64,000 nt of DNA from Pseudomonas paralactis (GTDB taxonomy: Bacteria; Pseudomonadota; Gammaproteobacteria; Pseudomonadales; Pseudomonadaceae): NCBI RefSeq assembly GCF_001439735.1, contig NZ_JYLN01000004.1, positions 1-64,000 of the forward strand, in the 5' to 3' direction. The notes beneath the pieces are model-generated. The model was not told the origin of the DNA and did no database searches. It worked only from the letters and a program-made list of their open reading frames with translations. Below are positions 57,927 through 64,000 of the stretch, in pieces. Numbering within the stretch: the stretch's first letter is position 1; every line of letters begins with the position of its first letter. The position numbers were made by a program, and so were the translations under genes.

Positions 57927-58523
57927 ATGAGATATTACTTGATGCGACAAGATTTAACTGTCTGCGATAGGTGGGTGCTCGGAGATGTACATCATGTAGA
58001 TAACTGGCATTTCAGTGATCCTCCAGTTAATTTTATGGAGCCAGGCACATATACTCTCGATGTAAGATTCGACGGTAAAGAAGTTGATTATTCCCTCGCT
58101 GGATACGCCAGTGTTCCTGTTTTAAGCGAGAGGGCAAAAAATTCGCTCGCCGGTTTGCCAGAGATAGACGAACCTTATCAATATGTCGTTTTTGAGCCGG
58201 TTAAGATAAGCAATAAAGTGGTTTGCCAGAGCTATTTTTTGATGATTATAGAAACGCAAATCGATTGCGTGGATGAAAAGCGCTCTCGCTATACAAAGTT
58301 CGAGGGGGATGATCCTGTTAGGCCGGATATGGCCGGCAACTATCGTGCTTTCTACAATTTGGTGGTTGACCCGGGCAGAGTCGGATCAAGTCATATATTT
58401 AGACTTAAAAAATATTTGGGTGCGGTCATAGTAAGTGAAGAGGTGAAACGGCGACTTATGGCGGCTGGTGTTGTCGGCGTACTGTTTGATTCTGTTAATG
58501 GTGATCAAGAAACCGTTACCTAG
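57927..58523 (+). CDS. Imm11-like immunity protein for the AHH toxin
   Basis: This 198-residue cytosolic protein should bind and block the preceding nuclease toxin. It resembles the Imm11 (DUF1629) family by eye: an N-terminal MRYYLMRQ start, a central YFLMIIETQIDCVDEKRSRY, and a C-terminal IFRLKKYLGAVIVSEEVKRRL then GVLFDS. It starts 1 bp after the effector stop, so the two are co-translated, and shares its AT-rich composition. Its first part is copied at 59544-59623. Confidence 0.82.
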   Translation: MRYYLMRQDLTVCDRWVLGDVHHVDNWHFSDPPVNFMEPGTYTLDVRFDGKEVDYSLAGYASVPVLSERAKNSLAGLPEIDEPYQYVVFEPVKISNKVVCQSYFLMIIETQIDCVDEKRSRYTKFEGDDPVRPDMAGNYRAFYNLVVDPGRVGSSHIFRLKKYLGAVIVSEEVKRRLMAAGVVGVLFDSVNGDQETVT

Positions 58524-58537
58524 TTGCTCAGGTAGTT

Positions 58538-58609
58538 GGGGGAAGGTGGCGAATTTGTTTAATTTGTGCTGGTAGTGCAAAGATCATTGATTAAATTTGC
58601 CCCTTTTTG
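58538..58609. repeat. Degenerate cassette-boundary inverted repeat (copy 0)
   Basis: A left arm GGGGGAAGGTGGCGAATTTG and a right arm TTAAATTTGCCCCTTTTT resemble the perfect element at 59627-59689. This copy lies 14 bp after the Imm11-like gene. Confidence 0.5.
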
Positions 58610-58669
58610 TTGTTCTTTTGTTGTCCTTATTGAGCAAAATATCAGAAATATTTCTGTAAGGGTGGCACG

Positions 58670-59342
58670 GTGATGACCACATATAAACTCGAATTTCGAC
58701 ATAGACCTAGTGTTTCAGAGTCTATCGAAGAGAGGCATAAAGATTTTTTGAGGGCTATAGGCGATTTGGGCGCTCCTTGGAATTTGGAAAACGATGCCCT
58801 TGAAGTTCCCCCTATTGGAAGCGAGTTGGTGACCTCGGTGTCATTGGATAAGCTACTTTCAGTCGGCGTTAAAGGTAGAATTTCATACGCTCTGCGAGAT
58901 CAGAAGTATCTCCAAGATGATGCGCAGTTTGACGATGCACTATTTATTGAATTTACAGATTCCAAAGTCGACTATTCGTATTTGTTGAAGGTTGTTTTTC
59001 CTGTTTATATAAAGGCGTTTGGCGCCTATCGCTCAGCTTTACATGATTGGAATGTTACGAGGAGCGATTGGCCTTTAGTGTTGGAAGCTTGTAACGCTAC
59101 AAAAAAAAGACGTTAATGGTAGGGATGGCGTTTTTCGTATAAATGCAGCGAATTATTTCGATAAGGAATTGTGTTTTCGCGCCTTTGGAAAGAGGGCTCG
59201 TGAACTTGTTGATTTGTTGAATGGTTATGTAGAAGAAGTGTGTGAGTTTGGAGAGGGGGTTTTGATTGTAATTAGTTATACTCCGCTTTCTGCCGACGAA
59301 CTGCTCAGTGCGGGTGATCGACTAAAGAGCTTAGTGGTTTGA
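58670..59342 (+). pseudogene. Frameshifted immunity-like gene (A8 tract)
   Basis: The first frame encodes 148 residues (MMTTYKLEFRHRPSVSES onward) and stops at 59116. A second frame continues without a start codon to the stop at 59340-59342 with sensible protein (DVNGRDGVFRINAANYFDK, ELVDLLNGYVEEV, GVLIVISYTPLSADEL). The break is an eight-A run at 59101-59108; removing one A joins both into about 223 residues. Position and composition suggest an orphan immunity gene. No family was recognised. GTG 58670 or ATG 58673 may start it, with AAGGG upstream. Confidence 0.65.
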
Positions 59343-59473
59343 TTTTTTGTCTGGTCAAATTGGTTGATGTATTACAGTTTTGATTGGGCTTGGTTGAGTT
59401 GGTGTAAAGGTTCTGTTTTGGTAATTCTTTAACAAAATGGTTTGTTATAAGTCGGCCGTAGAAAAGGGGGCTG

Positions 59474-59537
59474 GAAAAGGGGGCAGATTTATTTAAATTA
59501 AAGTTTAAAGGTACATCAAATAAATCTGTCCCTTTTT
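59474..59537. repeat. Cassette-boundary inverted repeat (copy A)
   Basis: Left arm AAAAGGGGGCAGATTTATTT and right arm AAATAAATCTGTCCCTTTTT form a long imperfect hairpin. It lies immediately upstream of the Imm11 fragment, after the frameshifted gene. Confidence 0.85.
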
Positions 59538-59543
59538 GTTTTC

Positions 59544-59623
59544 TACTTAATGCGACAAGATATTACTGTCTGCGATAGGTGGGTGCTCGGAGATGTACAT
59601 CATGTAGATAACTGGCATTTCAG
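59544..59623 (+). pseudogene. 80-bp copy of the start of the Imm11-like gene
   Basis: This stretch is identical at 77 of 80 positions to 57936-58015, codons 4 to 30 of the active immunity gene. It lacks the start codon and ends abruptly 3 bp before inverted repeat copy B. It is a relic of a duplication or recombination event. Confidence 0.9.
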
Positions 59624-59626
59624 CAG

Positions 59627-59689
59627 AAAAGGGGACAGATTTATTTAAATTAGAGTTGAAGAGCATGTTAAATAAATCTGTCCCCTTTT
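59627..59689. repeat. Cassette-boundary inverted repeat (copy B, perfect)
   Basis: A perfect 22-bp inverted repeat (left arm 59627-59648, right arm 59668-59689) encloses a 19-base loop. The stem begins AAAAGGGGACAGATTT. It is the best-preserved copy in the array. Confidence 0.92.
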
Positions 59690-59762
59690 TCGTCCCCTTT
59701 TTCTATCCAGGCGGTCCAGGGTCGGCTCTCCCGGCATACCCTCCAAAAAAAGGAGCCGAATA

Positions 59763-60194
59763 ATGCATTCCGTACCGCTAGAACATGAGAAGCAAAAGTT
59801 GATTTTCTACGTGGCTCAAGACTTAGATCAGTCTATTAGATCTAATGTGCAGCAGCTCGTGAATGAGCTCGCTGCGTCAAGAATATGGAGCATTGCCCCG
59901 CCAACCTTTATTGACGCGATAGACGAAGGGTGCGCGGAAGTGGTGGGTGGAGTGTTGGAAATTTATTCAGCGCTGCAACCGAATATACTGTCTGTTGATA
60001 TGGATTCAAAAAATCTAGATGAAGTAGAAGAAATAGTCTGTGCCGTTAAAAAGTTATCGGAAAAGGAAAATATTTCCTTTGAGTTTCTGTTGGATACAAC
60101 TTTTGTCGGCACCATTGATGATGGTGTTGTTGATCGAGTCTTGTTGGAGGGACTGCTCGTGCCGTGGCGAAATCATATAAATGGAGAAAGTTGA
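59763..60194 (+). CDS. Orphan immunity-like protein, unknown family
   Basis: This 143-residue acidic cytosolic protein (MHSVPLEHEKQKLIFYVAQD onward) has no recognised family. AAGGAG lies 7 bases before the ATG. It is flanked by boundary repeats B and C, is AT-rich, and lies on the same strand as the toxin, so an orphan immunity role is inferred from position only. Confidence 0.6.
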   Translation: MHSVPLEHEKQKLIFYVAQDLDQSIRSNVQQLVNELAASRIWSIAPPTFIDAIDEGCAEVVGGVLEIYSALQPNILSVDMDSKNLDEVEEIVCAVKKLSEKENISFEFLLDTTFVGTIDDGVVDRVLLEGLLVPWRNHINGES

Positions 60195-60229
60195 GTTGGT
60201 GCCAGAGCGGAGAGGAATAAAAAAGTGAG

Positions 60230-60293
60230 AAAAGGGAAAGATTTATTTTGAATTAGAGTTGAAAAACGTATTAAATAAATCTGTCCATTTTTT
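60230..60293. repeat. Cassette-boundary inverted repeat (copy C)
   Basis: Left arm AAAAGGGAAAGATTTATTTT and right arm TTAAATAAATCTGTCCATTT form an imperfect copy that ends 1-2 bp before the toxin-tail relic. Confidence 0.82.
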
Positions 60294-60294
60294 C

Positions 60295-60438
60295 AAGGGT
60301 AATCATCGCTACATTGCTGCTAAAATCTTAGACCGGACTCCGGATGTGAATCCTGGAACATTACGGCCGAATAAAGCTGGCTTAACTAAGCCAATGTCTG
60401 AGGTGAAGGTGGATCCGGTGGATTGGGGAAATAAATGA
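60295..60438 (+). pseudogene. 47-codon toxin C-terminal relic
   Basis: An open frame without a start encodes KGNHRYIAAKILDRTPDVNP, then GTLRPNKAGL, and ends VKVDPVDWGNK. The DPVDWGN ending and the GNHRYIAAK segment resemble C-termini of polymorphic toxins on haemagglutinin-type carriers. The TGA stop overlaps the ATG of the following gene (ATGA, 60435-60438), as in toxin-immunity pairs. Everything upstream of it is replaced by repeat copy C. Confidence 0.65.
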
Positions 60439-60920
60439 TTAATATTAATTTTGAGACGGGCGAGATATTAACTCTACCTTTAAATAGTTTTGTCGGTGCA
60501 AGTTTGAAAAGGTTGCAGTTGCATCGCGCTATATTTGATGAGCTTAATGTTGGAAGTGCCGACTTTTCTGGTTCGAATCTGAGAAATGCCTCATTTGTTA
60601 ACGCGTTTATAGATCGAGCTATATTTGACCGAGCAGCTCTCATGAATTCAAATTTTATGAATTCAGTTATGAGTAATACTTCTTTCGCAGGCGCAATGGC
60701 AGCGTTTGCTGATTTTGACGGTGCAAATCTTTCATGTGCAAGTTTTGAGGGTGCTGATATTGGTGGTGCTAGCTTTATTAAATCAAATTTATGTGGCGCT
60801 GATCTTTGTGCAAAAAGAATCGAAGAAGCGGTTTTTTTGGGCGCTACGTATAATGATGCTACTGTCTGGCCAAGTGGGTTTCGACCAGAGAATTATGGTG
60901 CGATTAAAGTGCTTAAATGA
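60435..60920 (+). CDS. Pentapeptide-repeat protein, orphan immunity candidate
   Basis: This 161-residue protein is built largely of pentapeptide repeats (ADFSGSNLRNASF, ADFDGANLSCASFEGADIGG, NLCGADL) predicted to form a right-handed beta helix. Its ATG overlaps the stop of the toxin-tail relic, so it is probably the cognate immunity protein of that lost toxin. Pentapeptide proteins elsewhere protect DNA gyrase by DNA mimicry; whether that applies here is not known. Confidence 0.75.
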   Translation: MININFETGEILTLPLNSFVGASLKRLQLHRAIFDELNVGSADFSGSNLRNASFVNAFIDRAIFDRAALMNSNFMNSVMSNTSFAGAMAAFADFDGANLSCASFEGADIGGASFIKSNLCGADLCAKRIEEAVFLGATYNDATVWPSGFRPENYGAIKVLK

Positions 60921-60960
60921 GAGTTGAAAAGCATATTAAATAAATCTGCCCCCTTTTTTT
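60917..60960. repeat. Cassette-boundary repeat, right half only (copy D)
   Basis: The loop and right arm (GAGTTGAAAAGCATATTAAA, then TAAATCTGCCCCCTTTTTTT) follow directly on the pentapeptide gene's stop codon; the left arm is absent. Confidence 0.78.
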
Positions 60961-61018
60961 CATTTGATTCGGCAGGGTAGTAGATCATCCAACTAACGGT
61001 AGAAGGAAGCTAGACATA

Positions 61019-61468
61019 ATGACAGAGGAATCAAAAAAAGGATTTTGGCGCTGGGGTTTTGCACTGTTGTTTGTTGGTATAGCGGCGGTCTTGATAAAAC
61101 AAGCAACAGAAGAAACGCCTGAGCCTAGCAAACCAACCTTCCTTAGTGACTTGATAATCGTCACCGCGAGGACGCACGCGCGTAATTGGAAGGTTGACGA
61201 AAATACAGAGCTTGTTCGTATGGAGGCGACTAATAGTCATACCATAACGGTTTATTATTCTTTATTGAATTATGATTCTGATGTTTCTATTTTTAACTTG
61301 GAAGCTACCAAATCAGCAGTTGTAAATATTTTTTGTGATCCCAAAAATTTTGAAAAACAATCCATTTTTTCGCTGGGCGGTACTTACGTTTATGTTTTTG
61401 GTAGCAAAAATGTAAAAGAAATTGGCCGATTTGAATTTAACAAAAAGAATTGTGAAGGTTCTTTGTAA
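61019..61468 (+). CDS. Single-pass membrane protein, possible orphan immunity gene
   Basis: This 149-residue protein has one N-terminal membrane segment (about residues 10-26, WGFALLFVGIAAVLI) and a beta-rich periplasmic domain (TVYYSLLNYDSDVSIFN, GGTYVYVFGSKNVKEIG) with two Cys. The family was not recognised. AAGGAAGC precedes the ATG. It is AT-rich, on the same strand and directly after repeat copy D, so it may be the last member of the cassette array. Confidence 0.6.
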   Translation: MTEESKKGFWRWGFALLFVGIAAVLIKQATEETPEPSKPTFLSDLIIVTARTHARNWKVDENTELVRMEATNSHTITVYYSLLNYDSDVSIFNLEATKSAVVNIFCDPKNFEKQSIFSLGGTYVYVFGSKNVKEIGRFEFNKKNCEGSL

Positions 61469-61544
61469 ACGCTTGGTCATCAAGGCGGAGCAGTGCGAAA
61501 GGGCAGGTTTATTTAGCCTTTACCCTCCCCGCACGAGGCCAAAG

Positions 61545-61571
61545 CGGGCGACACAAAGGCCGCCCGATTTT
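61545..61571 (+). terminator. Putative Rho-independent terminator
   Basis: A CGGGCG / CGCCCG stem with a 10-base loop is followed by ATTTT. It would end transcription of the immunity array, about 80 bp after the last gene. Confidence 0.45.
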
Positions 61572-61574
61572 CAC

Positions 61575-61847
61575 TCAGGACGGATCGGCATTGAGCCTGC
61601 GACTGATGACATCCAGCAAATCACACCCATCGCGCAGCGGAATGGCCAGCAATTGGGCGAAGTCTGAAAGCACTACGGCATCGCTGCTGAGTTGTTCGCG
61701 AAAGGCTAGGTTTTCCAGCAGTTGGGTGACGGCCCGAATGCGGTGCACGGCGGCGTCGTGAAGGACGTCGAGAGGTGCCTGGGTGTCGATGATCAGGGCT
61801 GGGACGGTGCAGTCGTGGCCGGTGAGGGGGATGTATCGATTCATCAT
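61575..61847 (-). CDS. Small Pseudomonas-type conserved protein, unknown function
   Basis: This 90-residue cytosolic helical protein starts MMNRYIPLTGHDCTVPALI and contains LDVLHDAAVHRIRAVTQLLE, a pattern seen in small uncharacterised Pseudomonas proteins. AGAG lies upstream of the ATG. GC content returns to the genome norm here, marking the right edge of the cassette array. Confidence 0.6.
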   Translation of the reverse strand: MMNRYIPLTGHDCTVPALIIDTQAPLDVLHDAAVHRIRAVTQLLENLAFREQLSSDAVVLSDFAQLLAIPLRDGCDLLDVISRRLNADPS

Positions 61848-62088
61848 TAAGCTCTCTATTGATTATTGAGGGCTCGTTCTTCGGGTCGCCAAACCCGGTC
61901 GCTTTTTGAGCGACGGCCGGACTATAAGCCGCACCACCAAGCCCGCGCAAGGCATCAAAATGCCGCTGCTTCGGAGTGTGCCCGCAGCCGCTAACGTCTT
62001 GCCATCTATTGCCTACATACTGCCCACGAACAAACGCACTATGACCACGCAAATCCGAAAGCCTCACCCCAAACATTAAAGGACCAAT

Positions 62089-62781
62089 GTGAAAAATCTC
62101 CTCCTCATTCTCTTCGCCACCCTCATCCTCGGCGGCTGCGTCAGCCACCCCCTCACTCCCGAAAACCGCGCGCAGATCAAGACCGTCAAAGTTCTGCCCG
62201 TGAAGTGGGAAAAGAACATGGTGTACTTCGGCCGTGAACAAGCCTGGGGCGCCGCCCTGGGTGCCGGGGTTGGCGCGGGTGTTGGCATGGCCAGCGGGGC
62301 GTCCAAGCTGGGTACTGCGGCGTTGAGTGGCGCCGGGTTTGCCGGCGGCATGAAGCTTGGGCAGTTGGCCGAGATGCCGACGCCGGTGGCTATTCTGACG
62401 GTGATGGAGGCGGAAAAACTCGATGTAGGCGTGTTGCTCAAACAGGGCTTTGTCGATGAGTTGGGCAAGACTTCGACGCTCAAGGTGGTCGGCGATGATG
62501 AGCCCGCCGATGCGCAGATTCAGTTGACCGTGTCCGAGTGGGGCTTTCGCCTGACCCAGGGTTTCAGCAGTGTGATTTATCCGACCCTTAACGTGTTAGC
62601 GCAGATGGATCGGGGCGATGAGATGGTCTGGCGCACCTTTGAAGCGGTCACGCCGTTTAATGGTCAGAACGTTTATGGCTATACACCGTTAACCTACCGC
62701 ACGGACCCTGAAGCTTTGCGCCGGGCGTTGACCGGGATTACGCAGATTTCTGCGCAGTACCTGGTGAAGGAGCTCAAGTAG
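62089..62781 (+). CDS. Lipoprotein with glycine-zipper segment
   Basis: This 230-residue exported lipoprotein has lipobox LGGC (Cys17), then a glycine-zipper-like stretch (AWGAALGAGVGAGVGMASGA, about residues 48-67) that may insert in a membrane, and a folded C-terminal domain. The GTG start is weakly supported by GGACC-type sequence. No specific family was identified. Confidence 0.75.
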   Translation: MKNLLLILFATLILGGCVSHPLTPENRAQIKTVKVLPVKWEKNMVYFGREQAWGAALGAGVGAGVGMASGASKLGTAALSGAGFAGGMKLGQLAEMPTPVAILTVMEAEKLDVGVLLKQGFVDELGKTSTLKVVGDDEPADAQIQLTVSEWGFRLTQGFSSVIYPTLNVLAQMDRGDEMVWRTFEAVTPFNGQNVYGYTPLTYRTDPEALRRALTGITQISAQYLVKELK

Positions 62782-62849
62782 GGCTGTGCGAAGGCTGGCG
62801 GCTGTTGGTGTGCGGGCTTGGGCTAATGCCAGTGAGTTAAGGATTTTTT

Positions 62850-62949
62850 TGTAGGAGCGAGCTTGCTCGCGAAAAACTCACAGGCGCTGCGTTTATTCAG
62901 GAAGCACGCGTTATCGTTGACGTTTTTCGCGAGCAAGCTCGCTCCTACA
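62850..62949. repeat. REPIN (TAGGAGCGAGCTTGCTCGCG type)
   Basis: This is the fourth copy of the family, nearly identical to 26398-26498, including most of the central spacer (AAACTCACAGGCGC and TTGACGTTTTTCGCGAG). Confidence 0.9.
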
Positions 62950-62957
62950 GTAGGCGT

Positions 62958-63035
62958 GGCGATAGGGCTTGCTTGTGAAGGCGGTGTATCTGTTGCTGTA
63001 CTGGCGCTTTCGCAGGCAAGCCAGCTCCCACATTT
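62958..63035. repeat. Degenerate REPIN (GGGAGC type)
   Basis: A weak left arm (GATAGGGCTTGCTTGTGAAG) and a good right arm (CGCAGGCAAGCCAGCTCCCA) lie next to the preceding REPIN. Together they fill most of the 463-bp gap 62782-63244; the rest holds no gene that can be supported. Confidence 0.7.
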
Positions 63036-63244
63036 GATCTTTGTTGCTTTGAGTATTGCGGTCGGCAGTAGGGTAAGCCCCCCACCTATGGCCGAAACAA
63101 CTTGAGAACCGCTCTCAACCCCGTAAAATGCCGCAGCCGTTGCATCACCGTCTTTCAGGGAAGAATTCAGGCCAGTGCGTTTTCAGGCTGCCTTTCTCCT
63201 TGGAAAACCCGGCAACGCTGATTTCCTCACCCAAGGAGCACCCT

Positions 63245-63925
63245 GTGAAGACACTGTCCAAAATCCTGCTGTCGGGCCTCACCGCCGTGGCGCTGTTGAC
63301 CGTGGCCGGTTGCGCCACCGAGAGCAACCGCGCGATGCCGGTGGAGCAAGTCGCCAGCGCCCACGTGGCCTATTCCGGCGTGCGTGTGCCGATTGCCGTG
63401 GGCAAGTTCGATAACCGCTCCAGCTACATGCGCGGCATCTTCTCCGATGGCGTTGACCGTCTCGGCGGCCAGGCCAAGACCATCCTGATCACCCACTTGC
63501 AGCAGACCAACCGCTTCAGCGTGCTGGACCGCGACAACATGGGCGAGATCTCCCAGGAAGCCAAAATCAAAGGCACCGTGCAGAAGCTCAAGGGCGCTGA
63601 CTACGTAGTGACTGGCGATGTGACCGAGTTCGGCCGCAAAGAAACCGGCGATCGCCAGTTGTTCGGCATTCTCGGCCGTGGCAAGACCCAAGTGGCCTAC
63701 GCCAAAGTCGCGTTGAATATCGTCAACATCAACACCTCCGAAGTGGTGTATTCCACCCAGGGTGCCGGTGAGTACGCGCTGTCCAACCGTGAAGTGATCG
63801 GCTTCGGCGGCACCGCCAGCTACGACTCCACCCTCAATGGCAAGGTGCTGGACCTGGCCATGCGCGAAGCGATCAACCGCCTGGTCGACGGCATCAACGC
63901 CGGCGCCTGGAACCCGCGTAACTGA
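63245..63925 (+). CDS. CsgG/HfaB-family lipoprotein
   Basis: This 226-residue outer-membrane-type lipoprotein has lipobox VAGC (Cys23) and the CsgG-like core (VGKFDNRSSYMRGIF, TILITHLQQTNRFSVLDRDN, LKGADYVVTGDVTEFGRK). Relatives include secretion pores for curli and holdfast factors. GTG 63245 has AAGGAG 6 bases upstream. The next gene starts 29 bp downstream in the CsgG, DUF4810, DUF799 order usual in Pseudomonas. Whether it forms a pore is unknown. Confidence 0.85.
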   Translation: MKTLSKILLSGLTAVALLTVAGCATESNRAMPVEQVASAHVAYSGVRVPIAVGKFDNRSSYMRGIFSDGVDRLGGQAKTILITHLQQTNRFSVLDRDNMGEISQEAKIKGTVQKLKGADYVVTGDVTEFGRKETGDRQLFGILGRGKTQVAYAKVALNIVNINTSEVVYSTQGAGEYALSNREVIGFGGTASYDSTLNGKVLDLAMREAINRLVDGINAGAWNPRN

Positions 63926-63954
63926 TCAGCCACACCACAAGGAGCAGTACACGG

Positions 63955-64000
63955 ATGAGCAAGGCAGTGAAGTTAGCGCTGACGCTGGCAGCAGTCGCAA
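63955..64000 (+). CDS. Start of probable DUF4810 lipoprotein gene (partial)
   Basis: Fifteen codons are visible (MSKAVKLALTLAAVA), the beginning of a signal peptide. AAGGAG lies 9 bases upstream. The identification rests on the usual gene order after a CsgG-like gene and is inference. Confidence 0.55.
   Translation, partial: MSKAVKLALTLAAVA

Noticed and set aside
58538..60960. Reading the boundary repeats as integron attC sites
   Set aside because: Copy B contains one GTTRRRY-like match, but the paired RYYYAAC core on the left arm is missing, the stems are perfect rather than attC-like, and there is no integrase gene.
61621..62241. A 206-codon minus-strand frame between the small conserved gene and the lipoprotein gene
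   Set aside because: It overlaps both neighbours, has no ribosome site and reads as low-complexity Arg/His/Pro sequence.
16344..63035. Treating the REP pairs as CRISPR repeats
   Set aside because: They occur as inverted pairs at scattered intergenic sites, not as direct repeats with regular spacers.

Overview
The window looks like a chromosomal segment of a Pseudomonas of the P. fluorescens group. The evidence is a Pseudomonas-type LapA adhesin with the divergent lapEBC secretion operon, high-GC coding sequence with Pseudomonas-like small proteins, and several families of Pseudomonas REP/REPIN hairpins between genes. No rRNA, tRNA, CRISPR array or intact insertion sequence was seen.

Layout. 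1-7306 (minus strand) is the N-terminal part of a giant repetitive LapA-type adhesin that runs off the left edge. 7643-12550 encodes its type I secretion system (lapE, lapB, lapC). 12718-16319 holds a TauD-like dioxygenase, an ATPase and permease of a sulfonate/nitrate-type ABC importer with no binding protein, and a LysR regulator. 16558-20609 is an EmrAB-like tripartite efflux system. 20684-24686 is an iron-starvation signalling unit: ECF sigma factor with a Fur-box-like site, FecR-like anti-sigma factor and TonB receptor. 24749-26306 (minus) is a HipBA-like toxin-antitoxin pair. 26512-29375 (minus) is a pair of envelope genes. 29569-32893 holds a GT39-type glycosyltransferase, a DUF2789 gene, an internally deleted Fic gene and a doubtful small membrane ORF. 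33163-38216 is a MarR-regulated FUSC/AaeXAB-like efflux operon with its own outer-membrane factor. 38298-40680 holds two envelope-associated genes. 41018-47336 is the pgaABCD operon for poly-N-acetylglucosamine. 47753-57925 is a two-partner secretion pair, with a TpsB/CdiB transporter and a 2793-residue CdiA-like effector ending in an AHH-type nuclease. 57927-61468 is an AT-richer array of immunity-like genes and relics. 61575-64000 ends with a small conserved gene, a lipoprotein gene and the start of a CsgG/DUF4810 lipoprotein operon.

Theme. Surface attachment and contact dominate: the LapA adhesin, PNAG matrix and CdiA effector lie within 58 kb and are separated by efflux and iron-uptake genes.

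The most unusual part is 57927-61468. Downstream of the active toxin/immunity pair are a frameshifted immunity-like gene, an 80-bp copy of the start of the active immunity gene, further immunity-like genes, and a 47-codon toxin tail fused by overlap to a pentapeptide-repeat immunity candidate. An imperfect or perfect inverted-repeat element (core AGATTTATTTAA / TTAAATAAATCT) follows nearly every unit. This looks like an archive of displaced toxin-immunity cassettes bounded by one small hairpin repeat.
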